A DNA stretch of 13,116 nucleotides from Candidatus Zixiibacteriota bacterium (GTDB taxonomy: Bacteria > Zixibacteria > MSB-5A5 > RBG-16-43-9): positions 1 to 13,116 of the forward strand of contig JAOUFL010000033.1 of the NCBI GenBank assembly GCA_029858245.1, in the 5' to 3' direction. The notes under the pieces are model-generated. The model had not been told where the DNA came from. It ran no database searches and was given only the letters and a program-made list of their open reading frames with translations. The position numbers were made by a program, and so were the translations under genes. Numbering within the stretch: the first letter of the stretch is position 1; each line of letters opens with the position of its first letter. Shown piece after piece: positions 7,131 through 13,116 of the stretch.

Positions 7131-7175
7131 CGAATTGAAAATTCGCTTGCCAATTGAGAATAGAACTTATTTATT
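7131..7175 (+). promoter_or_regulatory. Candidate promoter with adjoining dyad for the alcohol dehydrogenase gene
   Basis: CGAATT-GAA-AATTCG (7131-7145) is a perfect 6-bp dyad that could be an operator. It touches a weak promoter: TTGCCA (7147-7152), 17 nt, TTTATT (7170-7175). This would give a leader of about 50 nt ending in AAGGA. The placement is suggestive, but both boxes are imperfect. Confidence 0.3.
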
Positions 7176-7232
7176 CCAGTGTATGTATTACTAAAATGCT
7201 TCAGCCTTTTCTGACAAACAAAGGAATAATCT

Positions 7233-8234
7233 ATGCGGGCTATGGTGTTAAAAAAAACCGGTCTGATTGAAAAAAATCCCCTGCATCTGAAGGATATCCC
7301 TGTGCCCGGGATTGGTCCAAAAGACCTTCTGGTTCGGGTTCAGGCCTGCGGTATCTGTCATACTGACCTGCATACTATAGAGGGCGAGCTTCCCCTGATA
7401 AAGCTTCCTCTGGTTCCAGGACATCAGATCACAGGCACAGTCGAAAACAAGGGAGAAAAAGTAACCAGATTCAAGCCTGGTGATAGGGTCGGTATTGCCT
7501 GGCTTCATTCGACCTGCGGTAGATGCGTGTATTGTGTAAATGGAAATGAAAATTTATGTGAAAATGCAAAATTCACCGGTTATCATGCAGATGGGGGATA
7601 TGCCCGGTACACTGTGATTTCTGAGGATTTTGCTTATCCCCTCCCACAAAAGCTTTCACCTGCAGAAACTGCTCCCCTGCTCTGCGCAGGGATAATCGGT
7701 TATAGAGCTTTACAGCTATGTGAAATCAAACCCGGAGGGAGATTAGGTCTCTATGGTTTTGGTGCTTCAGCTCATATAGCCATTCAGATTGCTAGTTACT
7801 GGAAATGTGAGATATATGTTTTTACCCGCAGCCCGGAACATCGGAAATTAGCTTTGAAGCTCGGGGCTTCCTGGGTCGGAAAGGCTGAACAGCTTCCACC
7901 CCAAAAGCTTCAAAGCTCGATCGTTTTTGCACCGGAAGGAAAAATTGTGCTTTTAGCTCTGGAAGCTTTAGATAGAGGAGGGACACTCGCATTGGCTGGA
8001 ATCTATATGACACCCATACCCCAGCTGGATTATACCAAACATATCTATTTTGAAAAAAAACTAAAGAGCGTAACTAACAGCACCAGAGCAGACGGCGAGG
8101 AATTACTGAAGCTGGCTTCCGAGATACCTATCCAAACATGTATTACGGTTTTCCCCCTCGAAAAAGCCAACCGGGCATTACAGCTGCTTAAACAGGGAAA
8201 GATTAATGGAGCTGGAGTATTGGAAATATGCTAA
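7233..8234 (+). CDS. Zinc-dependent alcohol dehydrogenase, medium-chain family
   Basis: The product has 333 residues, the usual size. It should oxidise alcohols or reduce aldehydes with NAD(P) in the cytoplasm. The start has AAGGA seven nt upstream. The catalytic domain shows the zinc ligands C39 (ACGICHTDLH), H64 (VPGHQ) and C151 (LLCAG). The four structural-zinc cysteines lie at 95, 98, 101 and 109 (CGRCVYCVNGNENLC). The Rossmann fold begins near residue 171 (GLYGFGASAH). The usual GHE after the second zinc ligand is GHQ here, as I recall for one subgroup of zinc-binding dehydrogenases. It stands alone, divergent from smpB and convergent with the beta-helix gene, so its physiological substrate cannot be inferred from neighbours. 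Confidence 0.93.
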   Translation: MRAMVLKKTGLIEKNPLHLKDIPVPGIGPKDLLVRVQACGICHTDLHTIEGELPLIKLPLVPGHQITGTVENKGEKVTRFKPGDRVGIAWLHSTCGRCVYCVNGNENLCENAKFTGYHADGGYARYTVISEDFAYPLPQKLSPAETAPLLCAGIIGYRALQLCEIKPGGRLGLYGFGASAHIAIQIASYWKCEIYVFTRSPEHRKLALKLGASWVGKAEQLPPQKLQSSIVFAPEGKIVLLALEALDRGGTLALAGIYMTPIPQLDYTKHIYFEKKLKSVTNSTRADGEELLKLASEIPIQTCITVFPLEKANRALQLLKQGKINGAGVLEIC

Positions 8235-8330
8235 GTATGGGATCAATTCGCAAACTACCGTACCCTATGTCAGTTATTATTCTTAATTAAAGCTATAAAT
8301 CTTTAAATATCTGATTTTATAAATTAACCC

Positions 8331-9830
8331 TTAGTTTCCGAAAATATCTTTGATTAAAACAACAATATCCGCTATGGAGATTTGCCTGTCATAATTAATG
8401 TCACCCCGCATCACCGGACAGGAAGCTATCCCGGATTTAAAAAGATAGCTGATTAAAAAAACCACATCCGAAATATCTTCAGCTCCATCCGAATTTACGT
8501 CTCCGCGAAGATAATCATAATCCCTGGCTCCAATATCGCTATAACTTCTACCACTCGGTAGTAAAATAGAATGCCCTGCTTCTATACAGGGAGAAGAACA
8601 GTTAAGATTGTAGGTGCTATCTGAAAACAAAGGATCTGAGAAAATATTAAAAAAACTATCACATGTAACTCCGTTAACATTAACCCATTTGGCGGTATCA
8701 CCCATTCCCGGAATTACACATGAAAAATTACCTCCGGCATTGCCCCAGAAATCGTTGTAAGAGATACAGGGTAAACAACCATCTCTGCACTTTATGGCAA
8801 CCAGGTTTAAATAAAAGATGTTATCGATGATTTCGGGTAAATAGGATGGCGTCCCTGCACAGAGAATCCCTCCGCTTCCATCTGCAGACCTGTTTGCTAT
8901 TATGGTATTATTTGATATCGTATTTGTAGAATAAAGATTATATATACCCCCGCCCGAGTTGGAGTAATTGGATTCTATTATGTTACCAGAAATTTCAATT
9001 GAGCTCTCGCTGGAGGTATAAATACCTCCACCATCTGATTCTGCCCGGTTTTCCTTTATCAGGTTACCAGCTATCTCTCCGAAAACAGCCAGAGCATAAA
9101 TACCCCCTCCATGAACTGCTGCGCTGTTCTGTATCACCAGATTATCTTTGATCCTGGGGGAACAGAGCTTAACGAAAATCCCACCCCCTCTATAGCTGGA
9201 GGTGTTCTGGATAATCGTATTTCCCGATATAAGGGGATGAGCTCTTTTTGAGTAAACCCCTGCCCCCACCACTGCCTGGTTATTGAAAATCAGGTTTGAG
9301 ATGATCTTAGGCTCGGAATTACCATAATAGCAGCCTATCCCTCCTCCAAAATGCGCTTCGCTGCCCTCTATGCGATTGTTGATTATTTTGGGAGCAGAGA
9401 GATAACAGGAAACCCCACCCCCCAGCCAGATCTCATCTGCATAGATACCTCTGCCGTTACGCAGGGTAAATCCCTGAATAACTGAATTCGAAGCCTCTCC
9501 GCTTATAAAGCGAACCACACTTGCTTCCGCATGTATCGTGAACCTGCTTCCATCGATAATGGTCTTCTCGATCATAGAGCTATCCAGCTCCAGGATAAAA
9601 TGACTGGCGACCAGAATTCCCTTTCCTTTATAATTCAGATTCTCATAATAAATCCCCGGGGCAACCAAAACCGTATCGCCGGTCTGGGAATAATCGATGG
9701 CAGACTGAATGGTAGTGTGATGAGGCGAGGGAATAAATATGGTCTTGCCCTGTAAAGAATTAAGTGCCTCAGGCAAAGCAAAAACAAGCAGAAATACCGT
9801 GGCAAAGTAAAGTTGCTTGCGATTTATCAT
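8331..9830 (-). CDS. Secreted right-handed parallel beta-helix protein with C-terminal dockerin
   Basis: The product has 499 residues. Residues 1 to about 28 are a signal peptide. Residues about 31-75 carry the opening phrase of pectate-lyase-like helices (TIQSAIDYSQTGDTVLVAPGIYYE). Residues about 125-340 contain eight coils of the form GGGIY...P.I..N.I..N.A, the NosD/beta-helix pattern. A closing segment near 405-440 reads SSPCIEAG ... DIGARDY, common at the end of such helices. From residue 443 to the end there is a two-loop dockerin: GDVNSDGAEDISD with VVFLISYLFKSG, then GDINYDRQISIAD with IVVLIKDIFGN. Catalytic residues of polysaccharide lyases cannot be assigned by eye, so enzyme or adhesin are both open. 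The Shine-Dalgarno is weak (GGGAT). It is probably monocistronic. Confidence 0.9.
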   Translation of the reverse strand: MINRKQLYFATVFLLVFALPEALNSLQGKTIFIPSPHHTTIQSAIDYSQTGDTVLVAPGIYYENLNYKGKGILVASHFILELDSSMIEKTIIDGSRFTIHAEASVVRFISGEASNSVIQGFTLRNGRGIYADEIWLGGGVSCYLSAPKIINNRIEGSEAHFGGGIGCYYGNSEPKIISNLIFNNQAVVGAGVYSKRAHPLISGNTIIQNTSSYRGGGIFVKLCSPRIKDNLVIQNSAAVHGGGIYALAVFGEIAGNLIKENRAESDGGGIYTSSESSIEISGNIIESNYSNSGGGIYNLYSTNTISNNTIIANRSADGSGGILCAGTPSYLPEIIDNIFYLNLVAIKCRDGCLPCISYNDFWGNAGGNFSCVIPGMGDTAKWVNVNGVTCDSFFNIFSDPLFSDSTYNLNCSSPCIEAGHSILLPSGRSYSDIGARDYDYLRGDVNSDGAEDISDVVFLISYLFKSGIASCPVMRGDINYDRQISIADIVVLIKDIFGN

Positions 9831-9935
9831 CTGCTGATCCCGTTCCGCTTAATTTAAATACCAGGTTGTTTCTCTTTAAATTCTATTGATTATTTTCGGC
9901 ATATCCAGAATAAAAACCTATCACTTCCCTGGTGC

Positions 9936-9963
9936 AGTATAAGATTTTTCGAAGCGTTTTAAA
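9936..9963 (-). promoter_or_regulatory. Candidate promoter of the beta-helix/dockerin gene
   Basis: On the minus strand TTTAAA (9963-9958), 16 nt and TATACT (9941-9936) form a moderate promoter match. Transcription near 9929 would give a leader of about 100 nt. The -10 box is good (5 of 6) and the -35 box is weak (4 of 6). Confidence 0.33.
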
Positions 9964-10032
9964 TCCTGTAGTAAATAAACTATTTTAAGGGAGGTAACAG
10001 CATTCTATGCCTGGATTTTTTGAACAGGTAGC

Positions 10033-10554
10033 TTAACTCTGAAGGTCTTTTTTGATCTCCTCGACTAATAACTCGACCAGTTGATTCCTGTTTTTCTTCG
10101 TTACCTCAAAGACCTTTACATCCTCCCTTTTTTTCACCTTCTCCACATAAGGGTGGTATCCAAACATAATCGTGCCCAGAACAGGGTTAGGAGCGTCCAG
10201 GCAAACCAGAACCAGCTCCTGAAACCTCCTGGAGAAAAGCTCCATTTTCCCGATCTCGTCTATTATGATTATGCCTTTACCCCTCAGACATCTTTCCAGC
10301 TCCCGTGAGACGATTTTCTCAAAACCGCTGACGGCAACACCGTAACCCCCAACTCGGTATTTACTCCTGAACTCTTTATGAGCTAAAACTCCCTCCATCC
10401 CAAAAAGAGTCTGCACCGAAAATCCCACCCTGCTCTCCCCCTCTTTAATCTCCGAGGTAAAGAAGCCACACGCAGACATTCCCAATTTCTCAATTACCTC
10501 TTTGATAATACTGGTTTTGCCGATCCCCGGCAGCCCGGTTAACAGATAATTCAT
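10033..10554 (-). CDS. Nucleoside-triphosphatase, THEP1 family
   Basis: The product has 173 residues, standard for THEP1-type P-loop NTPases, which hydrolyse ATP, GTP and other NTPs in vitro and whose cellular role is unclear. The Walker A motif is TGLPGIGKTS at the very N-terminus (6-15), with K13. The Walker B with the family signature is IIIIDEIGKMELFS (95-108), with D99 and E100. GFFTSEI (30-36) after the first helix is also typical. The ATG is placed only 6 codons before Walker A, as usual for the family. It has no Shine-Dalgarno. No neighbour is close enough for an obvious operon: gaps of about 200 bp lie on each side. Confidence 0.9.
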   Translation of the reverse strand: MNYLLTGLPGIGKTSIIKEVIEKLGMSACGFFTSEIKEGESRVGFSVQTLFGMEGVLAHKEFRSKYRVGGYGVAVSGFEKIVSRELERCLRGKGIIIIDEIGKMELFSRRFQELVLVCLDAPNPVLGTIMFGYHPYVEKVKKREDVKVFEVTKKNRNQLVELLVEEIKKDLQS

Positions 10555-10673
10555 TTTTGATTCAGAGTGTTAAATTTAGTCCTGCTTTCAATATTAATTA
10601 CGTAAAATCTCCGGGATTGTTAAAGCTATATCTTTAAATTCGTGTTAGAGATTGGCTAAAATAGTTTTTCCTC

Positions 10674-10690
10674 TGTTTATCAAATAAACA
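10674..10690. repeat. Short perfect dyad downstream of the ribbon-helix-helix gene
   Basis: TGTTTAT-CAA-ATAAACA forms 7 perfect pairs around a 3-nt loop in the 206-bp gap between the THEP1 and ribbon-helix-helix genes. It lacks a T-tract on the minus strand, so it is a poor terminator. It could be a binding site; nothing else is recognisable in this gap. Confidence 0.3.
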
Positions 10691-10760
10691 AAAATACAGG
10701 GTGTAAGTCAAACAGAAAGAATTCAAATATTAACATTTATTTAAAGGCTTTGATATTTTT

Positions 10761-11024
10761 CTAATCCACAGACTCCTCTTTGTTTTTCAATTCCTTAACC
10801 TTTCTCCATCTCCTGAATGTCTGTATGTAATCTAAAAGCATTTTCTCCTCTGCTTCGGTCAAACTCTCCAGTATCGGTATTCCTATTTTAATCAGATTTC
10901 TTACCACGTCTGCCATGGTGCGGTCATATCTTTTAGCCAGCCGGCTGATTTTCTCTTTCAGCTCATAAGAGAGGAAAATATTTATACAGTGCTCTCCTCT
11001 CAGTCTGCTAACTGAATTCTCCAT
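10761..11024 (-). CDS. Ribbon-helix-helix (CopG/MetJ-like) DNA-binding protein, predicted
   Basis: The product has 87 residues. A strong Shine-Dalgarno (AAAGGAGG) lies 4 nt before the ATG. Residues 12-19 (HCINIFLS) read as the beta-strand, residues 20-33 (ELKEKISRLAKRYD) as the first helix, and DRTMADVVRNLIKIGI (34-49) as the turn and second helix, the ribbon-helix-helix layout of small dimeric repressors. Residues 50-87 form a charged helical tail of unknown function. It starts 53 bp after the upstream sigma-like gene and is probably cotranscribed. No toxin gene adjoins it, so an antitoxin role is not supported; a regulator is the better reading. Confidence 0.72.
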   Translation of the reverse strand: MENSVSRLRGEHCINIFLSYELKEKISRLAKRYDRTMADVVRNLIKIGIPILESLTEAEEKMLLDYIQTFRRWRKVKELKNKEESVD

Positions 11025-11077
11025 TCATCCTCCTTTACTGTTAGATTATATTTTAAAGTCATTTTATCAAAAACCTG

Positions 11078-11677
11078 CTATCCGGGCATATGCTTTTTCT
11101 GATGATTGATCAGACTTTGTGGTGTTTTTATCTCCAGGTTAAATTCCTTTTTAAAAACCTGTAATACTTTTTTCCAGGTCTCCTCTTTTCTTTTAGCATC
11201 TATGATATACTCAAGTTCTTTCCTCCGCGGATGGGAACATATCAAACATTTTTCGGGCGGGAGGATTTTGAGATGGTAACGCTGCGTTACATAATCTTTT
11301 AGAATATACTTAAGTTTCTCCAGAGCAGTGCGGTGTACTCTTTCCAGGCGGTCTTTGGTTTTGCCAAGAATAACGCAGATTTTTTCATAGCTCAGACAAT
11401 CGAAATAAAAATAACGAATGAATTCCCTTTCTACATTCTCCAGCTTAGCCATAGCTTTAGCTACCACTTCCTCTAATTCAACCTTTGATTTTTCCTCCTC
11501 CAGCTTCTTCCTGAGCTGCTGTTCCGACAAGGTAAAATCTGGCTCTTCCTTTCCAGTGATCCAGTTAAGAGTCCTGATTCTTCTCCTCTTTTTTCTACTA
11601 TAACCCAAAGAACAGGTATAATAATCCACGAAATGATCTTTTTTCCTTTTATCCCGACATCCAGGTTTTTCTTTCAT
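11078..11677 (-). CDS. Sigma region 4-like HTH protein with C-terminal CxxC/HxxxH putative zinc module
   Basis: I do not recognise a named family. From ATG 11677 the product has 199 residues; a TTG at 11755 would add 26 residues but lies upstream of a promoter-like pair. GGAG lies 10-11 nt before the ATG. Residues 1-60 are very basic (RKKRRRIR) and then acidic-helical. Residues about 68-128 (EEVVAKAMAKLENVEREFIRYF, LSYEKICVILGKTKDRL and VHRTALEKLKYIL, in parts) fit sigma70 region 4, the part of ECF factors that binds the -35 box. No region 2 is visible, so it is not a complete sigma factor. Residues 144-196 hold CLIC (C144, C147), then HPRRKELEYIID and NHQKKH (H192, H196), a likely zinc site of a type seen in phage and plasmid proteins. 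It precedes the ribbon-helix-helix gene. Confidence 0.7.
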   Translation of the reverse strand: MKEKPGCRDKRKKDHFVDYYTCSLGYSRKKRRRIRTLNWITGKEEPDFTLSEQQLRKKLEEEKSKVELEEVVAKAMAKLENVEREFIRYFYFDCLSYEKICVILGKTKDRLERVHRTALEKLKYILKDYVTQRYHLKILPPEKCLICSHPRRKELEYIIDAKRKEETWKKVLQVFKKEFNLEIKTPQSLINHQKKHMPG

Positions 11678-11719
11678 ATATGCAACTCTCCATTTTCCCC
11701 TTATGTTACTCAATTGAAT

Positions 11720-11748
11720 CTTATCCGAATTTTGCCTTTTTAAAACAA
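11720..11748 (-). promoter_or_regulatory. Candidate promoter of the sigma4-like/ribbon-helix-helix pair
   Basis: On the minus strand TTGTTT (11748-11743), 17 nt and GATAAG (11725-11720) give a moderate match. A start near 11713 would leave a leader of about 36 nt before ATG 11677, which contains GGAG. It supports the shorter protein. Confidence 0.3.
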
Positions 11749-11828
11749 AAAGCAATCACATCTGTTTCATATTGCTTTCACTCCGTCTTCACATCTTCTA
11801 ACTACCGGAGGTTGACTGTGTATATAGG

Positions 11829-11856
11829 TTGTATGTGATACCGTTTACCTTATAAC
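11829..11856 (+). promoter_or_regulatory. Candidate promoter of the membrane protein-CPBP protease operon
   Basis: TTGTAT (11829-11834), 16 nt and TATAAC (11851-11856) precede the small membrane protein gene. The leader would be about 64 nt and ends in AAAAGGAG. The interval 11756-11926 holds the back-to-back promoters of the two divergent operons and no gene that I can support. Confidence 0.35.
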
Positions 11857-11926
11857 TATTGCCCTGATGCCATTTGTTTTTTATATTAGGGTAGTTCTTA
11901 AGTTTAACTTTTAAAAGGAGTAGAAA

Positions 11927-12154
11927 ATGGAAAAACCCACTTCTTGTAAAGATAGATACTCGGGCAAGTATTTTGTAGGTTTTATACTCATAGGAATTGG
12001 CATCCTTTTTCTTTTGCTGAACTGGGGGATTATCCCATCCCTGCATAAAACCTGGCCTGTAATCCTTATCATTGTGGGGATTGCTTTTCTTTTAGGATTG
12101 GGTAACAAAGAAAAACCTGACAAGGAACCACCACCCTCTCAAACAGAAGTATAA
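11927..12154 (+). CDS. Small two-helix membrane protein (LiaI/LiaF N-terminal-like, DUF5668 type)
   Basis: The product has 75 residues, with AAAAGGAG six nt before the ATG. Two hydrophobic helices are clear: residues about 15-35 (YFVGFILIGIGILFLLLNWG) and about 43-59 (WPVILIIVGIAFLLGLG). A short polar turn lies between them and a charged, proline-rich tail follows. The phrases FILIGIGILFLL and WPVILIIVGI match the membrane part found at the N-terminus of LiaF-type envelope-stress proteins and in many stand-alone small proteins. The soluble LiaF C-terminal domain is absent. It lies 11 bp before the CPBP protease gene, so the two are very likely cotranscribed. Confidence 0.75.
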   Translation: MEKPTSCKDRYSGKYFVGFILIGIGILFLLLNWGIIPSLHKTWPVILIIVGIAFLLGLGNKEKPDKEPPPSQTEV

Positions 12155-12165
12155 AATTTTATAAA

Positions 12166-12912
12166 ATGGAACAGAACTCCCCGGTTGAATCCGGAGAAAT
12201 TGATACCTCATCCCAACCCCTTAAAACTTCAGGGAAAAAAGTGGCTTCCAATTTTTTGCTTTTCTTCCTTCTGGTTATCTGGCCTCTTTCCTCCTACTTT
12301 CTTATGTCTGATTTTGGATCCGGAGGAGGTGATCAAAGTACGGAGTTTTACCTGGAAAATGCAAATCTTGTAACCCAGATTTACCTCCCTACTGTTTTTA
12401 TCCAGCTTCTGGTATTTTTATTGATTTTTCTTGTTCTGCGCTTGTGTAAAGAAGGCTTTTCCAGTATCGGGCTTGGGGGATTCAATTTTAAAAATTTATT
12501 TACGGGGATTATATTCTGGGTGGGTATTAGTTTTTTCTTTTTACTTATGGTTAACACTCTGCAAATATATAAATTCTTTACTCCCCCGCAGATATCTCAT
12601 CTCCTACCAAAAACCCAAATACAGAAAATAATCTGGGTAATTATGGCATTAAGTGCAAGTGTCAGCGAGGAAAGTGCCTTCAGGGGTTTTGTTCTAACCC
12701 GACTGAATTCCCATATCGGAAACTGGTGGCTGACCATCCTGATAGCCTCTTTGTTTTTCAGCCTTGGGCATCTTTATCAGGGGTTTTCCGGTATGATCTT
12801 TGCCGGATTATACGGAGCTTCCTTCTCAGTTCTTTTCCTTTGGAGAAAAAGCCTTTTCCCCTGTATCACCGCGCACTTCATACAGGACATAATACCGCTC
12901 TTTGCTCCTTAA
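12166..12912 (+). CDS. CPBP family intramembrane glutamic endopeptidase (CAAX protease-like)
   Basis: The product has 248 residues. It is a polytopic membrane protease of the Abi/CPBP (Rce1-like) family, whose bacterial members cut or process membrane proteins and peptides; the substrate is unknown here. The active-site motifs are complete and in order: EESAFR (E168, E169, R173), SLGHLYQG (H202), and TAHFIQD (H237, D241). Hydrophobic segments lie near 28-46, 74-93, 110-130, 154-166, 186-200, 207-226 and 229-247. The N-terminal 25 residues are polar. No Shine-Dalgarno is seen, and the start lies 11 bp after the preceding stop, so reinitiation is likely. The cotranscribed small membrane protein could be partner or substrate. 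Confidence 0.9.
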   Translation: MEQNSPVESGEIDTSSQPLKTSGKKVASNFLLFFLLVIWPLSSYFLMSDFGSGGGDQSTEFYLENANLVTQIYLPTVFIQLLVFLLIFLVLRLCKEGFSSIGLGGFNFKNLFTGIIFWVGISFFFLLMVNTLQIYKFFTPPQISHLLPKTQIQKIIWVIMALSASVSEESAFRGFVLTRLNSHIGNWWLTILIASLFFSLGHLYQGFSGMIFAGLYGASFSVLFLWRKSLFPCITAHFIQDIIPLFAP

Positions 12913-12937
12913 CTTTTGTGATTATTATAGAATTAAA

Positions 12938-12962
12938 TGTAGCGGAAGGCTTTAGCCTTCCA
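12938..12962 (+). repeat. GTAG-headed palindromic element, copy 2
   Basis: It begins TGTAGCG and continues GGAAGGC-TTTA-GCCTTCC (12944-12961), a perfect 7-bp hairpin. It has the same head and length as the other elements but a different stem. Confidence 0.5.
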
Positions 12963-12969
12963 TAGTTTT
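12944..12969 (+). terminator. Possible terminator of the CPBP operon
   Basis: The GGAAGGC/GCCTTCC hairpin lies about 30 nt after the protease stop codon and is followed by ATAGTTTT. The stem is good, the T-run short. Confidence 0.35.
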
Positions 12970-12989
12970 AATGATATAGAAGAGAAAAA

Positions 12990-13015
12990 GGGTGGAAGCA
13001 GGTTTCACCCCTACG
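12990..13015 (-). repeat. GTAG-headed palindromic element, copy 3
   Basis: Read on the minus strand it begins CGTAGGGGTG. GGGTGGAA (12990-12997) pairs with TTTCACCC (13003-13010) over 8 positions with one G-T wobble. Confidence 0.45.
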
Positions 13016-13026
13016 CGCTCGCTCAG

Positions 13027-13049
13027 GCGAACCTGAAGGTCCACACTAC
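13027..13049 (-). repeat. GTAG-headed palindromic element, copy 4 (decayed)
   Basis: Read on the minus strand it begins GTAGTGTGG, then ACCT-TC-AGGT. The inner four pairs are perfect and the outer ones are interrupted by mismatches. It lies in tandem with copy 3, separated by 11 bases. Confidence 0.35.
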
Positions 13050-13081
13050 TGTTGCCTAAATCTATTTTTGGAGAAATCTTG

Positions 13082-13106
13082 TGTAGGGACAGGGCTTGTC
13101 CTTGTC
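13082..13106 (+). repeat. GTAG-headed palindromic element, copy 5
   Basis: It begins TGTAGG; GGACA (13087-13091) pairs with TGTCC (13097-13101) around GGGCT, and an echo of the right arm (TTGTC) follows. It lies 10 bases from the window edge, so the cluster may continue. No gene is visible between 12913 and 13116. Confidence 0.4.
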
Positions 13107-13116
13107 TGAACTCTAA

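Noticed and set aside
8235..8330. Terminator between the convergent dehydrogenase and beta-helix genes
   Set aside because: Only weak AT-rich pairings are visible and there is no GC stem with a T-tract on either strand.
10000..10035. Mini-frame MPGFFEQVA after a GGGAGG sequence on the plus strand
   Set aside because: It has only 9 codons, and the GGAGG is about 12 nt from the ATG, too far for good initiation. No support for a real peptide.
10761..11024. Ribbon-helix-helix gene as antitoxin of a toxin-antitoxin pair
   Set aside because: Neither neighbour resembles a RelE/ParE, MazF or PIN toxin; the upstream partner is a sigma4-like protein.
11798..12123. Two minus-strand frames of 70-82 codons
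   Set aside because: They lie antisense to the small membrane protein gene, which has a strong ribosome-binding site and clear membrane helices.

Overview
The window reads as a chromosomal segment of an uncultured Gram-negative-type bacterium, of moderately AT-rich composition. Three large secreted proteins built from FG-GAP/VCBS-like propeller repeats or a parallel beta-helix each end in a type I dockerin-like module with the phrase SDVVFLIxxLF or close to it. That combination is typical of uncultured FCB-side and candidate-phylum lineages such as Zixibacteria-like or WOR-3-like bacteria. This placement is an inference from protein style and has low certainty. There is no rRNA, tRNA, CRISPR array, integrase or transposase.

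Layout. (1) Positions 1-3165, minus strand: a consensus sigma70-type promoter (TTGACA, 16 nt, TATAAT) precedes two tandem secreted repeat proteins. The second runs off the left edge inside its dockerin. (2) 3080-3475: a gene-free stretch holding that promoter, an AT-rich inverted repeat and a GC-rich palindrome that can end rdgB transcription. (3) 3476-7091, minus strand: a housekeeping block in transcription order smpB, cell-wall amidase, murI and then rdgB. The first three overlap by 4 and 11 bp and are surely one operon. rdgB is set apart by a 235-bp spacer with a probable murI terminator and a nested palindrome that ends 13 bases before the rdgB start. (4) 7233-8234, plus strand: a zinc-dependent medium-chain alcohol dehydrogenase, divergent from smpB. 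(5) 8331-9830, minus: a secreted beta-helix protein with dockerin. (6) 10033-10554, minus: a THEP1-type NTPase. (7) 10761-11677 (or 11755), minus: a two-gene regulatory pair, a sigma region-4-like protein with a CxxC/HxxxH putative zinc module followed by a ribbon-helix-helix protein. (8) 11927-12912, plus: a small two-helix membrane protein and a CPBP intramembrane protease, spaced as an operon. (9) 12913-13116: gene-free, with four short palindromic elements in a row.

How the parts relate. The smpB block joins ribosome rescue, peptidoglycan remodelling and D-glutamate supply with nucleotide-pool cleaning. The dockerin proteins suggest an export-and-assembly or surface-attachment system whose cohesin partner is not in the window. 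The most distinctive signals are a scattered set of 23-25 nt palindromic intergenic elements that share a GTAGnG head but have different stem sequences, and the uncharacterised sigma4-zinc plus ribbon-helix-helix pair.
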